Assembly: GCF_900101345.1 (NCBI RefSeq)
Contig: NZ_FMUX01000024.1
Location: forward strand, 24,615 to 88,614
From: Desulfoluna spongiiphila
GTDB taxonomy: Bacteria; Desulfobacterota; Desulfobacteria; Desulfobacterales; Desulfolunaceae
Direction of reading: 5' to 3'
Length of the DNA stretch: 64,000 nucleotides
Shown: piece after piece, positions 1 through 7,806 of the stretch
Numbering within the stretch: position 1 is the first letter of the stretch
How the letters are laid out: every line of letters starts with the position of its first letter
The notes under the pieces: model-generated
The model's database searches: none
The model's input: the letters and a program-made list of their open reading frames with translations, nothing else
Told to the model about the DNA's origin: nothing
Position numbers and translations under genes: made by a program

Positions 1-2
1 TC

Positions 3-2213
3 GAAGAAACAGCACCCATCTCCGAAGGGACTTCCCCCTGTGCAGGCGGGTCATTCTACCTCAAAAATGCCGACCACCTGGCAGATGAACTCACGCGCCT
101 TGACCTTCTCATCCGGCATGGGGTCCATGCCATGCGGCGCCGTCTCGAAACCCACAAGCACCCAGGCGATACCCAGGGAGCCATGGGGATCTACATCTCC
201 GACACCCACGTGGACAGGCTCCTTGATGACCAGGCCATTCAGGTCGACAGCACGCCCGAGATGTCCGACGCGATAAAAAAACTGGAAAAGATGGGACAAC
301 AGATCACCCGGAAGGTATCTGAAAGCCGGGCCCGGCACATCCCCCTGGCCCTTCCCCTCCTTGCCGGGCTCTACGACCTCTCCCCCATTGAGATGCAGGT
401 GGTGGTCATCTGCCTGGCCCCGGAGCTGGACCGAAAATACGATACCCTCTACGCCTACCTCCAGGATGACATCACCCGCAAGCGGCCCAGCATGGACCTG
501 ATCCTCTCCCTGCTCTGCCGGACCCCCGCCCAGAGGTGGAGCCTGCGGGCCATCGTCTCCCGGGAATCCCATCTCCTGCAACAGGGGATCCTGCAGACCG
601 TGGAAGACAGCCACAGCCCCTCGGGCTCCAGCAACCTGGCCACCTTCCTCCGGGTCGACAGGCGCATCGTGGGATTTCTCCTGAACCACAACGCCCCGGA
701 TCCCCGCATCAAAGAGATGGCAAGCATTGATACCCAGGGTGAGCCCCTGGATCGCGTGCTGGTCCCGGCCCCCATCAAGTCCCGGGCCCTCAACCTCATG
801 CGACGACAGGCGGGCACCCCTTCAGTGCTCTATCTCCACGGCCCCCGGGGATCGGAAAAACGCGGCCTTGCCCGGGCCGTCTGCCGGGAACTGGGCTGCC
901 CCATGCTCCGGGTCGACCTCTCCCGTGCGGCCCCCACCACCCCGGAGGCAGACCACCTCATGTGGCTGGCCTTTCGCGAAGGCCTCCTCACCGGGGCGCT
1001 TCTGCTCCTTGACAACGTGCAGTGCCTCCCCGCAACAGACGAGGCCCTGCCCTTCCTCAAAAAAATGGCCCAGCGCATCACCGAATTCGCATCGCCTGTG
1101 TTTATGACGGGGGATGCCCCCTGGACTCGCGAAGCGACCTTTGGAGAGATCCCCTTTGCCTCCCTGGCCCTTCCCATGCCCGCCGTCCCGATGCGGGAAA
1201 CAGCCTGGCAACGGGCCCTTGAGGGAAAAATCCCCGAAAACACGGGGCAGTGGCCCACCCTTCTCGCCCGGCGCTTTGCCCTTCCCCCAGGCCAGATCCG
1301 AGATGCCGCCCGGTTTGCCGAGATGCAATCGCAGATGAACGGCCCGGATACCCCCTTGACCCTGCCGGACCTTTTTGCCGGGTGCAGGCAGCAGTCCGGC
1401 GACAGGCTGGCCGAGCTATCCGTCCATGTCAAACCCGGCTGCTCCTGGGACGACCTGGTCCTTCCGGACGAAAAAACCGTCCTCTTAAAAGAGATCTGCG
1501 CCCAGGTCAGACACAAAGACCGTGTTTTTTCCGACTGGGGGTTCGACGCCAAGATACACACCGGCAAAGGGCTGAGCGTTCTTTTTTCCGGGCCGCCGGG
1601 TACGGGCAAAACCATGGCCGCCCAGGTCATCGCCAGGGACCTTCAGCTCTCCCTGTACAAAATCGATCTCTCCGGGGTGGTGAGCAAATACATCGGAGAA
1701 ACCGAAAAAAACCTCGGCACCATCTTCCGGGAAGCGGAGAAAAGCCACGCCATCCTCTTTTTTGACGAAGCCGACGCCATCTTCGGCAAGCGCACCGAGC
1801 TCAAGGATGCCCACGACCGATACGCCAACATCGAAACAAGCTACCTCCTCCAGAAAATGGAAGAGTACGAGGGCGTGGTGATCCTGGCATCCAACTTTCG
1901 CTCCAACATGGATGAGGCCTTTACCCGGAGGCTGCGCTTTATCGTGGAGTTCCCCTTTCCCGATGCGGGCCTGCGGGAAAAAATCTGGAGAAACCATGTG
2001 CCGGACACCGCCCCCCTGGCCGAGACTCTGGATTTTACCCGCCTGGCCCGGCGGTTCGAGGTGGCCGGGGGCACCATCAAAAACATTGTCCTGAACAGCG
2101 CGTTTCTCGCAGCCGACACAGGTGAATCCATCTCAACGGACCACATCATGGGCGGCGTCAAACGCGAGTTCGAAAAAATGGGCAAACTCTGGACCGACGA
2201 GGCGGACAGATGA
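3..2213 (+). CDS. eCIS AAA+ ATPase (5' partial)
   Basis: AAA+ ATPase of the kind encoded in extracellular contractile injection systems (the Afp15/PVC15 role, thought to act in assembly). The frame is open to the left edge: residues upstream of the first ATG (132) read LADELTRLDLLIRHGV, which looks like genuine N-terminal sequence, so the start lies outside the window. There are two AAA modules. The first has a degenerate P-loop (GPRGSEKR, about 840-863, lacking the GK[ST] end) followed by LLLLDNV. The second has an intact Walker A (GPPGTGKT, 1590-1613), Walker B (ILFFDEAD, about 1752-1775), an N-containing sensor and RRLRF. The stop overlaps the next gene start by 4 bp, implying translational coupling. 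The family call is firm; the assembly role is by analogy with Afp/PVC. Confidence 0.9.
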   Translation, partial: EETAPISEGTSPCAGGSFYLKNADHLADELTRLDLLIRHGVHAMRRRLETHKHPGDTQGAMGIYISDTHVDRLLDDQAIQVDSTPEMSDAIKKLEKMGQQITRKVSESRARHIPLALPLLAGLYDLSPIEMQVVVICLAPELDRKYDTLYAYLQDDITRKRPSMDLILSLLCRTPAQRWSLRAIVSRESHLLQQGILQTVEDSHSPSGSSNLATFLRVDRRIVGFLLNHNAPDPRIKEMASIDTQGEPLDRVLVPAPIKSRALNLMRRQAGTPSVLYLHGPRGSEKRGLARAVCRELGCPMLRVDLSRAAPTTPEADHLMWLAFREGLLTGALLLLDNVQCLPATDEALPFLKKMAQRITEFASPVFMTGDAPWTREATFGEIPFASLALPMPAVPMRETAWQRALEGKIPENTGQWPTLLARRFALPPGQIRDAARFAEMQSQMNGPDTPLTLPDLFAGCRQQSGDRLAELSVHVKPGCSWDDLVLPDEKTVLLKEICAQVRHKDRVFSDWGFDAKIHTGKGLSVLFSGPPGTGKTMAAQVIARDLQLSLYKIDLSGVVSKYIGETEKNLGTIFREAEKSHAILFFDEADAIFGKRTELKDAHDRYANIETSYLLQKMEEYEGVVILASNFRSNMDEAFTRRLRFIVEFPFPDAGLREKIWRNHVPDTAPLAETLDFTRLARRFEVAGGTIKNIVLNSAFLAADTGESISTDHIMGGVKREFEKMGKLWTDEADR

Positions 2214-2917
2214 GCGGAGGGTTTCCCAACAAGCCCAAAATCCTGCGCGGGGCCTTTGTGGAATTCGGCCTGAGCCTGCCCCCCCTCATCGTGCCCTTTC
2301 AGTTCAACCCCGTGGACCTGAAACGAAACCGGAGCCTCACCTTCTCCGGCACCGGCGCCCCGGCCACGCCTGCGGGGAGCGCAAAGGCAGGAGAGACAAC
2401 GGTGGCCGGACCATCCCTCAGGCAATTTCACCAGCAGGACAAGTTCTCGAATCTGCTGGACCTCCGGCGGGCCCAGAAGGTCACGGTCCAAGAGGAGACC
2501 ATCCAGTTTGACATGCGACTGGACGCCACGGAAAAACTCGAAGAGGGAGACCCCCTGGCCACCCAATTCGGCATCATGCCCCAGCTCTCCTCCCTGGAGC
2601 TTATGCTCTACCCGAAAAGCGAGAGCCTCTTTGCCGCCGACCTGGGGTTTCGGTTCACCCGGGGAGAAAATCCCCCCATGATCCTTTTTATCTGGGGACG
2701 AAAACGCGTCCTGCCCGTCAACATCAACAGCATGAACATCACGGAGACCGAATTCAGCACCGACCTGAACCCCATCCGGGCCACTCTCTCCGTTTCGCTG
2801 ACCGTCATCGAGGGCCCCAACCCGGTCTTCACCTACTCCAAGGCCATGAAAGAGGTCATGTCCGGATTAAACCTGGCCAATATCGCCAACATCACCGACG
2901 TCGTCATTCCGGGATAG
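2210..2917 (+). CDS. CIS tube-type protein (Afp7 N-domain-like)
   Basis: A 235-aa protein whose N-terminal part (VPFQFNPVDLKRNRSLTFS, about residues 28-46) matches the 'FNP..L.R..' signature of contractile injection system tube/Afp7 N-domain proteins, which join the tail tube to the spike and baseplate. The rest is rich in beta-strand-like segments ending in TRGENPPMILFIWG and a conserved-looking tail. No signal peptide or membrane segment. It overlaps the ATPase gene by 4 bp and is followed after 5 bp by a LysM protein. In Afp and PVC these two functions are fused in one polypeptide, so here the gene appears split. Family assignment is from recall of motif and context, not a search. Confidence 0.75.
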   Translation: MSGGFPNKPKILRGAFVEFGLSLPPLIVPFQFNPVDLKRNRSLTFSGTGAPATPAGSAKAGETTVAGPSLRQFHQQDKFSNLLDLRRAQKVTVQEETIQFDMRLDATEKLEEGDPLATQFGIMPQLSSLELMLYPKSESLFAADLGFRFTRGENPPMILFIWGRKRVLPVNINSMNITETEFSTDLNPIRATLSVSLTVIEGPNPVFTYSKAMKEVMSGLNLANIANITDVVIPG

Positions 2918-2922
2918 CACCC

Positions 2923-3462
2923 ATGTTTTTCAAACACTCACGATACAAAAACCAGGAACCGGAGGTCACCACGGACGCAAGGGGCCGCAGCCTGAAATCC
3001 GTGCCCCTTCGCATCACCCCGGCCCCATCCGGTACCGTCCGCCACACCCTGACGGAAGGGGACCGCCTGGACCACCTCTCCTGGACCTGTTACCGCACCC
3101 CGCACCTCTGGTGGCACATCGCCGACGCCAACCCCGAATTCCTCTCCCCCAGAGCGCTCATGGGCGATGGCCCCTTCAAAACGGTGCGCGTCCCCATCGA
3201 CTTTGGCAGTGAAGCCCCAAGGTCCCGCCGAAGCGAGCTGCTCCGCAGCCTCAACGCCCTTGCAGGCGTTGAAGAGGCAGATATCCACGAGGCCCATTCG
3301 CCACCGGACCAGAGAACGGCGAACACCCTGGTCATTTGCTACAACCACCTGACCCTGGGCACGGAGGAACTCATCGCCGCCATCACCGAGGCAGGATGGA
3401 TCGCAGGCACGCCACAGCCGGTGGAACGGACCGGGAAGTCCATCGTCCTTGCCGACATGTAA
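2923..3462 (+). CDS. LysM-like eCIS baseplate protein (gp53-like)
   Basis: A 179-aa protein with a LysM-like core around residues 42-70 (LTEGDRLDHLSWTCYRTPHL then WWHIADANPEF), the pattern shared by phage tail X/gp53 and Afp7 C-terminal domains that tie the tube initiator to the baseplate wedge. The N-terminal 40 residues are polar and the C-terminal half has no recognised domain. The ATG lies 5 bp after the previous stop. It is the last gene before a long repeat-filled gap, after which the eCIS operon resumes with the VgrG-like gene. No export signal, as expected for a structural component assembled in the cytoplasm. LysM/gp53 identity is inferred from pattern plus neighbours. Confidence 0.75.
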   Translation: MFFKHSRYKNQEPEVTTDARGRSLKSVPLRITPAPSGTVRHTLTEGDRLDHLSWTCYRTPHLWWHIADANPEFLSPRALMGDGPFKTVRVPIDFGSEAPRSRRSELLRSLNALAGVEEADIHEAHSPPDQRTANTLVICYNHLTLGTEELIAAITEAGWIAGTPQPVERTGKSIVLADM

Positions 3463-3481
3463 GGGCCGGCGCAAAAAAAAA

Positions 3482-4200
3482 GCCTCCGGCGGCCCTGCCG
3501 GGGGCAAAACTTTTACCTGATCTTATAATGACGGGCTTAACAAACAGGGGCCTTAGTCATCGTTTCGGCCAGGACCATAAAAACCCCGAATTACCTTTGG
3601 TCGCCATACTACAGACGGAACATGTAATTCCGGGCATGGGTCCCCGGTCACTTGACGATACGAAAGGTGGCAAGTGCCGGACAGCAAAACGGTACAACCG
3701 ACCCCTTTTCCCGGGCAGCCGGGGAAGACGAGGAGGTGCGAAGGGCATCCCACTCTGTACCGTCTTTCCCGCGAAGGCGGGAACCCATGATGGTTATGGG
3801 ATACTGCCGGGCTTCATGATGCGGGTGGTGCGATAAACGTGAAGGTGGCCTTAACGACAAGGCCCAAACAGGCCTTAATAGTTCTTCTTGAATGAAGTGT
3901 GGGCCTTGGTTATCGTTTGAGACGCGACCATCAAAAAAACCGAGAAAATCCGAGAAAAATTGACCGAAACGGAGCGCCGCACTCCGGTGCGGTTTTTTAG
4001 TCCGTCGTTACCCGTGCCGCACAGGAGTGCGGCGCTCCAGGGGACAAGGGTGTTGGTGAGGTGGTGTAAATCAGGCCAATGGCCCAAACGATGATCAAGG
4101 CCGACGTTTGTTTGAAAGGCGGATGTGATTTGACCTGAGGAACGAGGGAAAAGCGCATTCGCAACCTGCTTTCAAGGTGGCACACCTTGCCGCCGGAGGC
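3482..4200 (+). repeat. Composite intergenic repeat element (long form)
   Basis: Opens with GCCTCCGGCGGC and closes with GCCGCCGGAGGC, the inverted ends shared by every member of this family in the window. Inside are a CCTGATCTTA-type module (about 3518), a unique stretch (about 3550-3860), a 68-bp GC-rich hairpin (3971-4038) and the long hairpin module ending in AAGGTGGCACACCTT. The same module order appears inverted at 24135-24476 and 53782-54153. No gene is visible in this 3463-4459 gap. Confidence 0.75.
3971..4038. repeat. GC-rich inverted-repeat module (GGAGCGCCGCACTCC type)
   Basis: Two arms, GGAGCGCCGCACTCCGGTGC and its near-perfect complement ending GGAGTGCGGCGCTCC, flank a roughly 24-nt loop. 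Other copies are at 24279-24346, 53943-54010 and 50876-50944. Three share the loop ACGGGTAACGACGGACTAAA or its complement; the fourth has a different loop but keeps the arms. Confidence 0.8.
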
Positions 4201-4215
4201 AGTCAAGTTAAAGAT

Positions 4216-4384
4216 GCCTCCGGCGGCCCTGCCGGGGGCCAACCTTTTAAAAAGGTTGCCAAACAGGTCTTAAAAACAATTCAGTTTGATCTGAATCAGA
4301 GGCGAATGTGATTTTCCCTGAGGAACGAAGGGGAAAGCGCATTCGCTACCTGCTTTCGAGGTGGCTCACCTCGCCGCCGGAGGC
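4216..4384 (+). repeat. Intergenic repeat element (short form)
   Basis: A 169-bp copy with terminal inverted repeats GCCTCCGGCGGC / GCCGCCGGAGGC. Modules in order: CCTGCCGGGGGCC stem, AACCTTTT-AAAAAGGTT hairpin, ATTCAGTTTGATCTGAAT palindrome, long hairpin GCGAATG...CATTCGC with loop TGAGGAACGAA, and GAGGTGGCTCACCTC. It follows the preceding element after exactly 15 bp. The sequence beyond its right end (to about 4432) is also conserved next to other copies. Confidence 0.85.
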
Positions 4385-4459
4385 AGGCTTTTCTACGCAC
4401 TTTAACGATAGAAGGCATAAGCTGAACGGCTACACCGAAAAAAGGATCACACTGCGGCC

Positions 4460-5566
4460 ATGGAGAACGAACACCTTGCCATAGAGGTCGAAGGGGAAGA
4501 GGCCAACGATCTCTACCCCCACCTTGTCTGGGTGGAGGTGGAAAAAGAGGCCGGGCTTGCCGACATGTTCGCCCTGCAGCTGGCCCTCTCCTGCGACCAC
4601 CAGGGCACCTGGGAACTCCTGGAAGATGCGAGGCTCAGGCCCTGGAAACAGATAACCTTCCGAGCAGGATTTGACGCCGCGGACGAGACCTTGCTCAGCG
4701 GATACATCACCCACATGGCCCCGGTGTTTGACCCGGACCCGGCGGCCTGCGTTCTGGAAATCCGGGGCATGGACGCCTCGGTCCTCATGGACAGGAACGA
4801 GGTCCTCAAGGCCTGGCCCGATAAAAAAGACAGCGACATCGCCCGTGAGATCTTTGAGAGCTACGGCTTTACCGCCGACGTGGAAGAGACCGAGGTGGTC
4901 CATCGCGAGGCCATCTCCACCATCATCCAGCGGGAGACCGACCTCCAGTTCCTGAAACGCCTGGCCCTTCGAAACGGCTTTGAATGCTATGTGGAAGAAA
5001 AGACCGGCTGCTTTAAAAAGCCGAACATCACCGCAGCGCCCCAGCCGGTCCTTGCCGTCCACTTCGGCAACGAGACATCTGTCCACGGATTCTCCCTCTC
5101 GGTAAGCGCCCTGGGCCCCGCCCACGTGGCCATGGCCCAGGTGGACAGACTCGGCAAAGAGGTCCTGAAAACCCATATCTCCGAAAACGACCAACCACTC
5201 CTCGGACGCCTGGATGCCTCCGACCTGAGACCGGCCGGGATCTCTTCGGCCACCCTGTGCGTGGATCGAAAGGTCGCCACAAACCAACCCGAGATGGACC
5301 TTTTCGCCAAGGCGATCCACCACCAGGCCCACTGGTTCGTCACCGGACGGGGCGAGGTCATGGGAAACCACTACGGCCATGTCCTCAAAGCACGGCAGAC
5401 GGTCCCCATCAAAGGCATCGGCGACACCTTCAGCGGCCTCTACACCATCACCCGCGTCACCCACACCTTCACCGACGAAGGCTACAGCCAGCGATTCACA
5501 GCCAAGCGCAACGCCCTTGAGCCCACAGGCTCGGAGACGTTCTCCGACTCCCCCTTCGGGTTGTAA
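4460..5566 (+). CDS. VgrG-like spike hub, gp27 part (late control D)
   Basis: A 368-aa protein of the phage late control D / gp27-like family, forming the trimeric hub under the spike of a contractile injection machine. Features typical of the family are the N-terminal LAIEVEGEEANDLYPHLVWV strand pattern, FRAGFDAADETLLSGYITHM (about residues 68-87), TIIQRETDLQFLKRLALRNG (about 155-174) and a C-terminal GVGDTFSGLYTITRVTHTF-like segment. It lacks the OB-fold needle half of a full VgrG, which is encoded by the next gene after a repeat element. ATG at 4460 gives a start directly at the conserved region; the upstream sequence is repeat-derived flank. Role assigned by family and by eCIS context. 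Confidence 0.85.
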   Translation: MENEHLAIEVEGEEANDLYPHLVWVEVEKEAGLADMFALQLALSCDHQGTWELLEDARLRPWKQITFRAGFDAADETLLSGYITHMAPVFDPDPAACVLEIRGMDASVLMDRNEVLKAWPDKKDSDIAREIFESYGFTADVEETEVVHREAISTIIQRETDLQFLKRLALRNGFECYVEEKTGCFKKPNITAAPQPVLAVHFGNETSVHGFSLSVSALGPAHVAMAQVDRLGKEVLKTHISENDQPLLGRLDASDLRPAGISSATLCVDRKVATNQPEMDLFAKAIHHQAHWFVTGRGEVMGNHYGHVLKARQTVPIKGIGDTFSGLYTITRVTHTFTDEGYSQRFTAKRNALEPTGSETFSDSPFGL

Positions 5567-5596
5567 GCAAACAATCTCATGCCGCAGTCTCAAGCT

Positions 5597-5782
5597 GCCT
5601 CCGGCGGCCCTGCCGGGGGCCAAACTTTTGCCTGATCTTAAAACGACGGGTTTGATAAACAGGTTTAAAAAAACAGATTCAGTTTAATCTGAACCATAGG
5701 CGAATGTGATTTTCCCTGAGGAACGAAGGGGAAAGCGCATTCGCAACCTGCTTTCGAGGTGGCTCACCTCGCCGCCGGAGGC
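5597..5782 (+). repeat. Intergenic repeat element (short form)
   Basis: A 186-bp member of the GCCTCCGGCGGC / GCCGCCGGAGGC family between the gp27-like and gp5-like halves of the split VgrG. It carries the CCTGATCTTAAAACGACGGG module, the ATTCAGTTTAATCTGAA palindrome, the GCGAATG/CATTCGC hairpin and GAGGTGGCTCACCTC. The conserved right flank (ACTTTAACCATAGAAGGCAT) runs to about 5818, close to the start of the next gene. Confidence 0.85.
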
Positions 5783-5851
5783 AGGCTTTTCTTGCCCACT
5801 TTAACCATAGAAGGCATCGCTTTTGTTTTTTTGCATCCCACAGGAGGACCC

Positions 5852-6616
5852 GTGTCCCTGGAACAGATGATTTCAGTGCTGACGGACAAAATAGAGCACC
5901 ACTATTACGGTAAATACCGGGGCCTGGTGGTGGATAACCGGGACCCCGAGGGGCTCGGGAGATTGAAGATCAGGGTCCCCAGCGTGCTGGGACCCGACAC
6001 CGTCACAGGATGGGCCACGGCCTGCGTGCCCTTTGGCGGGGATGCAAACCGGGGTGTGTTCTTCGTCCCGGAGGTGGGGGCCGGGGTGTGGGTGGAGTTT
6101 GAAGAGGGGCACCTGGAATTTCCCATCTGGGTTGGCACATACTGGAGCAAGCCCCGGGGGGAGAGCGAGGTGCCCAAGCCCGTTGGGGCCGACGGCGTCG
6201 AGGAAGGCCAGGTCCAGGACCCGCCCACGGCCAAGATCATCAAGACGGCCAAGGGGCACACCCTTCAGTTTGAAGACCGGGACGGCGACGAACGGATCAC
6301 CCTGGTGGAGGCCAGACACAACCATGTCCTCACCATGGATGTCGACGGCATCGCTCTCTCCCACGGCACGGGGGGCCACAGCATCGCCCTCACCGACAGT
6401 GAGGTCAGCGTCACCACCGCCTCCGGAGCCACGGTGACCCTCACCGAGTCCGGCGTCACCGTGGACGCAGGACCCGGAACCGTGGAGGTCAAGGGAAGCG
6501 CCGTCAGGCTGGGATCGGCATCGGCACCCGTGATCCGCATCGGAGACCAGGGCATCGGCAACCTGGGCGCCCCGGTGGCCATGAGCGTCACCACCAACAC
6601 CCAGGTTTTTGCGTAA
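5852..6616 (+). CDS. Baseplate protein V / gp5-like spike (VgrG OB-fold part)
   Basis: A 254-aa gp5/gpV-type protein, the needle part of the VgrG spike. The OB-fold region spans roughly residues 15-105 (YYGKYRGLVVDNRDPEGLGR, then FFVPEVGAGVWVEFEEGH and PIWVGTYW). The C-terminal third is short alternating strands (GTGGHSIALTDSEVSV, ASGATVTLTESGVTV, PGTVEVKGSAVRLG), as expected for the triple-stranded beta-helix needle. I chose GTG at 5852 because AGGAGG lies a few bases upstream; an in-frame start at 5759 would translate repeat DNA. The next gene follows after 10 bp. With the preceding gp27-like gene it makes one VgrG equivalent. Confidence 0.85.
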   Translation: MSLEQMISVLTDKIEHHYYGKYRGLVVDNRDPEGLGRLKIRVPSVLGPDTVTGWATACVPFGGDANRGVFFVPEVGAGVWVEFEEGHLEFPIWVGTYWSKPRGESEVPKPVGADGVEEGQVQDPPTAKIIKTAKGHTLQFEDRDGDERITLVEARHNHVLTMDVDGIALSHGTGGHSIALTDSEVSVTTASGATVTLTESGVTVDAGPGTVEVKGSAVRLGSASAPVIRIGDQGIGNLGAPVAMSVTTNTQVFA

Positions 6617-6626
6617 GGAGAGTACC

Positions 6627-7025
6627 ATGGGACTCGGGCCCAACCACGATATCGCCACAACCGAATTCATCAACGCCATGCGCGCCCGCCTGGAGCGGGA
6701 AGACGAAAACCTGGGCAAGAACATGGACGACCCCGCCGTCCGCAAAAACATGGGGGCCCTGGCCGAAGCGGTCTACCGCATTGTCACCGCCCACACCGAC
6801 GCCGTCTCATCCCCCATAGAGGACCCTGAATTCTGGGAGTGGATGGATCAGACCAACCGCTGGCTGCAGACACTGGCCCAATGGCAGAAAGGTGTGGCCC
6901 AAGCCTTGGACCGATGGGCCGCGGCAACGCCTGCGGACCTTCAGCTCAAAGCCGACCTTGCCGCCCTCACCCAGCCTGAAGAACTCCCCGAGCCCCCCAC
7001 AACCCTTAAAGGACGCCTCTCATGA
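6627..7025 (+). CDS. Small eCIS-linked protein of unknown function
   Basis: A 132-aa soluble, acidic, mainly helical protein with many Trp and Ala residues (EFWEWMDQTNRWLQTLAQWQ) and a proline-rich end. I do not recognise a domain. The ATG at 6627 has AAGGAG upstream. It sits between the gp5-like spike and gp25 genes and overlaps gp25 by 4 bp, so it is almost certainly expressed in step with the baseplate. Similar-sized unannotated genes occur at this position in some eCIS loci, where the Afp locus has PAAR; this protein shows no PAAR-like motif. A scaffold or wedge accessory role is only a guess. Confidence 0.6.
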   Translation: MGLGPNHDIATTEFINAMRARLEREDENLGKNMDDPAVRKNMGALAEAVYRIVTAHTDAVSSPIEDPEFWEWMDQTNRWLQTLAQWQKGVAQALDRWAAATPADLQLKADLAALTQPEELPEPPTTLKGRLS

Positions 7026-7387
7026 CGGCCCAAACCGCCTTCGGGTTTCCCTTTTCCGTCAACAAGGCCGGTGCCATCACCGCCACCGGAGGGGACGAGG
7101 CCATCCGGGGAAAAATCATCCAGGTCCTGTTTACAGCCCCCGGCGAACGGGTACGCCTCCCCGAGTTCGGGTGCGGGCTCTTTAACCTCGTCTTTGAAGG
7201 AAACAACCCGGTGCTCGCCGCCGCCGTGGAATTTACCATCGGCCACGCCCTCATGCGCTGGATGGGCGATGAGATCACCGTCGAAGGCATCAACGTCTCC
7301 CACCAGGAAGAGACCGTCACCATCGAGGTCGCCTACACCCAAAAACAAGACCGCACCCGCCAGGCAGTGCGCGTTCATTTCAAATAA
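7022..7387 (+). CDS. Baseplate wedge protein, gp25/GPW family
   Basis: A 121-aa gp25-like protein. The GPW/gp25 pattern is clear: GFPFSVN near the N terminus, GDEAIRGKIIQVLFTAPGER (about residues 24-43), then LPEFGCGLFNLVFEGN (about 46-61), which holds the conserved E-F-G-L-F core. gp25 initiates sheath assembly at the baseplate of contractile tails. The start overlaps the stop of the preceding gene (ATGA). Length is normal for the family. It is followed by a 419-bp gap filled by an inverted copy of the repeat family before the baseplate J gene. Confidence 0.9.
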   Translation: MTAQTAFGFPFSVNKAGAITATGGDEAIRGKIIQVLFTAPGERVRLPEFGCGLFNLVFEGNNPVLAAAVEFTIGHALMRWMGDEITVEGINVSHQEETVTIEVAYTQKQDRTRQAVRVHFK

Positions 7388-7422
7388 TCGTCTTCTTGGA
7401 TCAACATGCGAAAAAAAAGCCT

Positions 7423-7732
7423 GCCTCCGGCGGCGAGGTGTGCCACCTCGAAAGCAGGTTGCGAATGCGCTTTCCCCTTCGTTCCTCAGGGAAAATCACA
7501 TTCGCCTTTGGTTCAGATTAAACTGAATCTGCTTTTTAAAACCTGTTTATTAAACTTTTCGTAACTATTCAGCATGCCTCCGGCGGGTCGCTTTTTAGAA
7601 AAAAAGCTCCGCAAAAAACGTTTCTAATGCACGAAAAAACGGAAATTATTTCGGCGGAGCCTGGAAAGGCTTGCTTAAGACCTGTTCGTCAAACTTTTTA
7701 AACGTTTGGCCCCCGGCAGGGCCGCCGGAGGC
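7423..7732 (-). repeat. Intergenic repeat element, inverted, with internal insertion
   Basis: A 310-bp copy in the opposite orientation to those at 4216 and 5597. The left end GCCTCCGGCGGCGAGGTG and the right end GGGCCGCCGGAGGC mark the boundaries. The hairpin, TTCAGATTAAACTGAA palindrome and AAACCTGTTT modules are present, then about 120 bp of extra sequence (about 7556-7675) containing a further end-like GCCTCCGGCGGG before the module resumes. It fills the gap 7388-7806 between gp25 and baseplate J; no gene is seen. Confidence 0.75.
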
Positions 7733-7806
7733 ATAACCTGAACCTGGCTGTTCCCAGTCGGTAACGGGCTGCCGCGAACACTCTTCACCATGTCAGGAAA
7801 AAACCC

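Noticed and set aside
3482..4384. CRISPR array
   Set aside because: Repeats are palindromic and modular with irregular spacing, no constant-length spacers and no cas genes.
4430..5623. 397-aa minus-strand ORF opposite the gp27-like gene
   Set aside because: It mirrors a well-conserved + strand gene and its N terminus is encoded by a repeat element; high GC makes antisense frames long.
5759..5851. Upstream extension of the gp5-like gene
   Set aside because: It would translate the tail of a repeat element; a good SD precedes GTG 5852.
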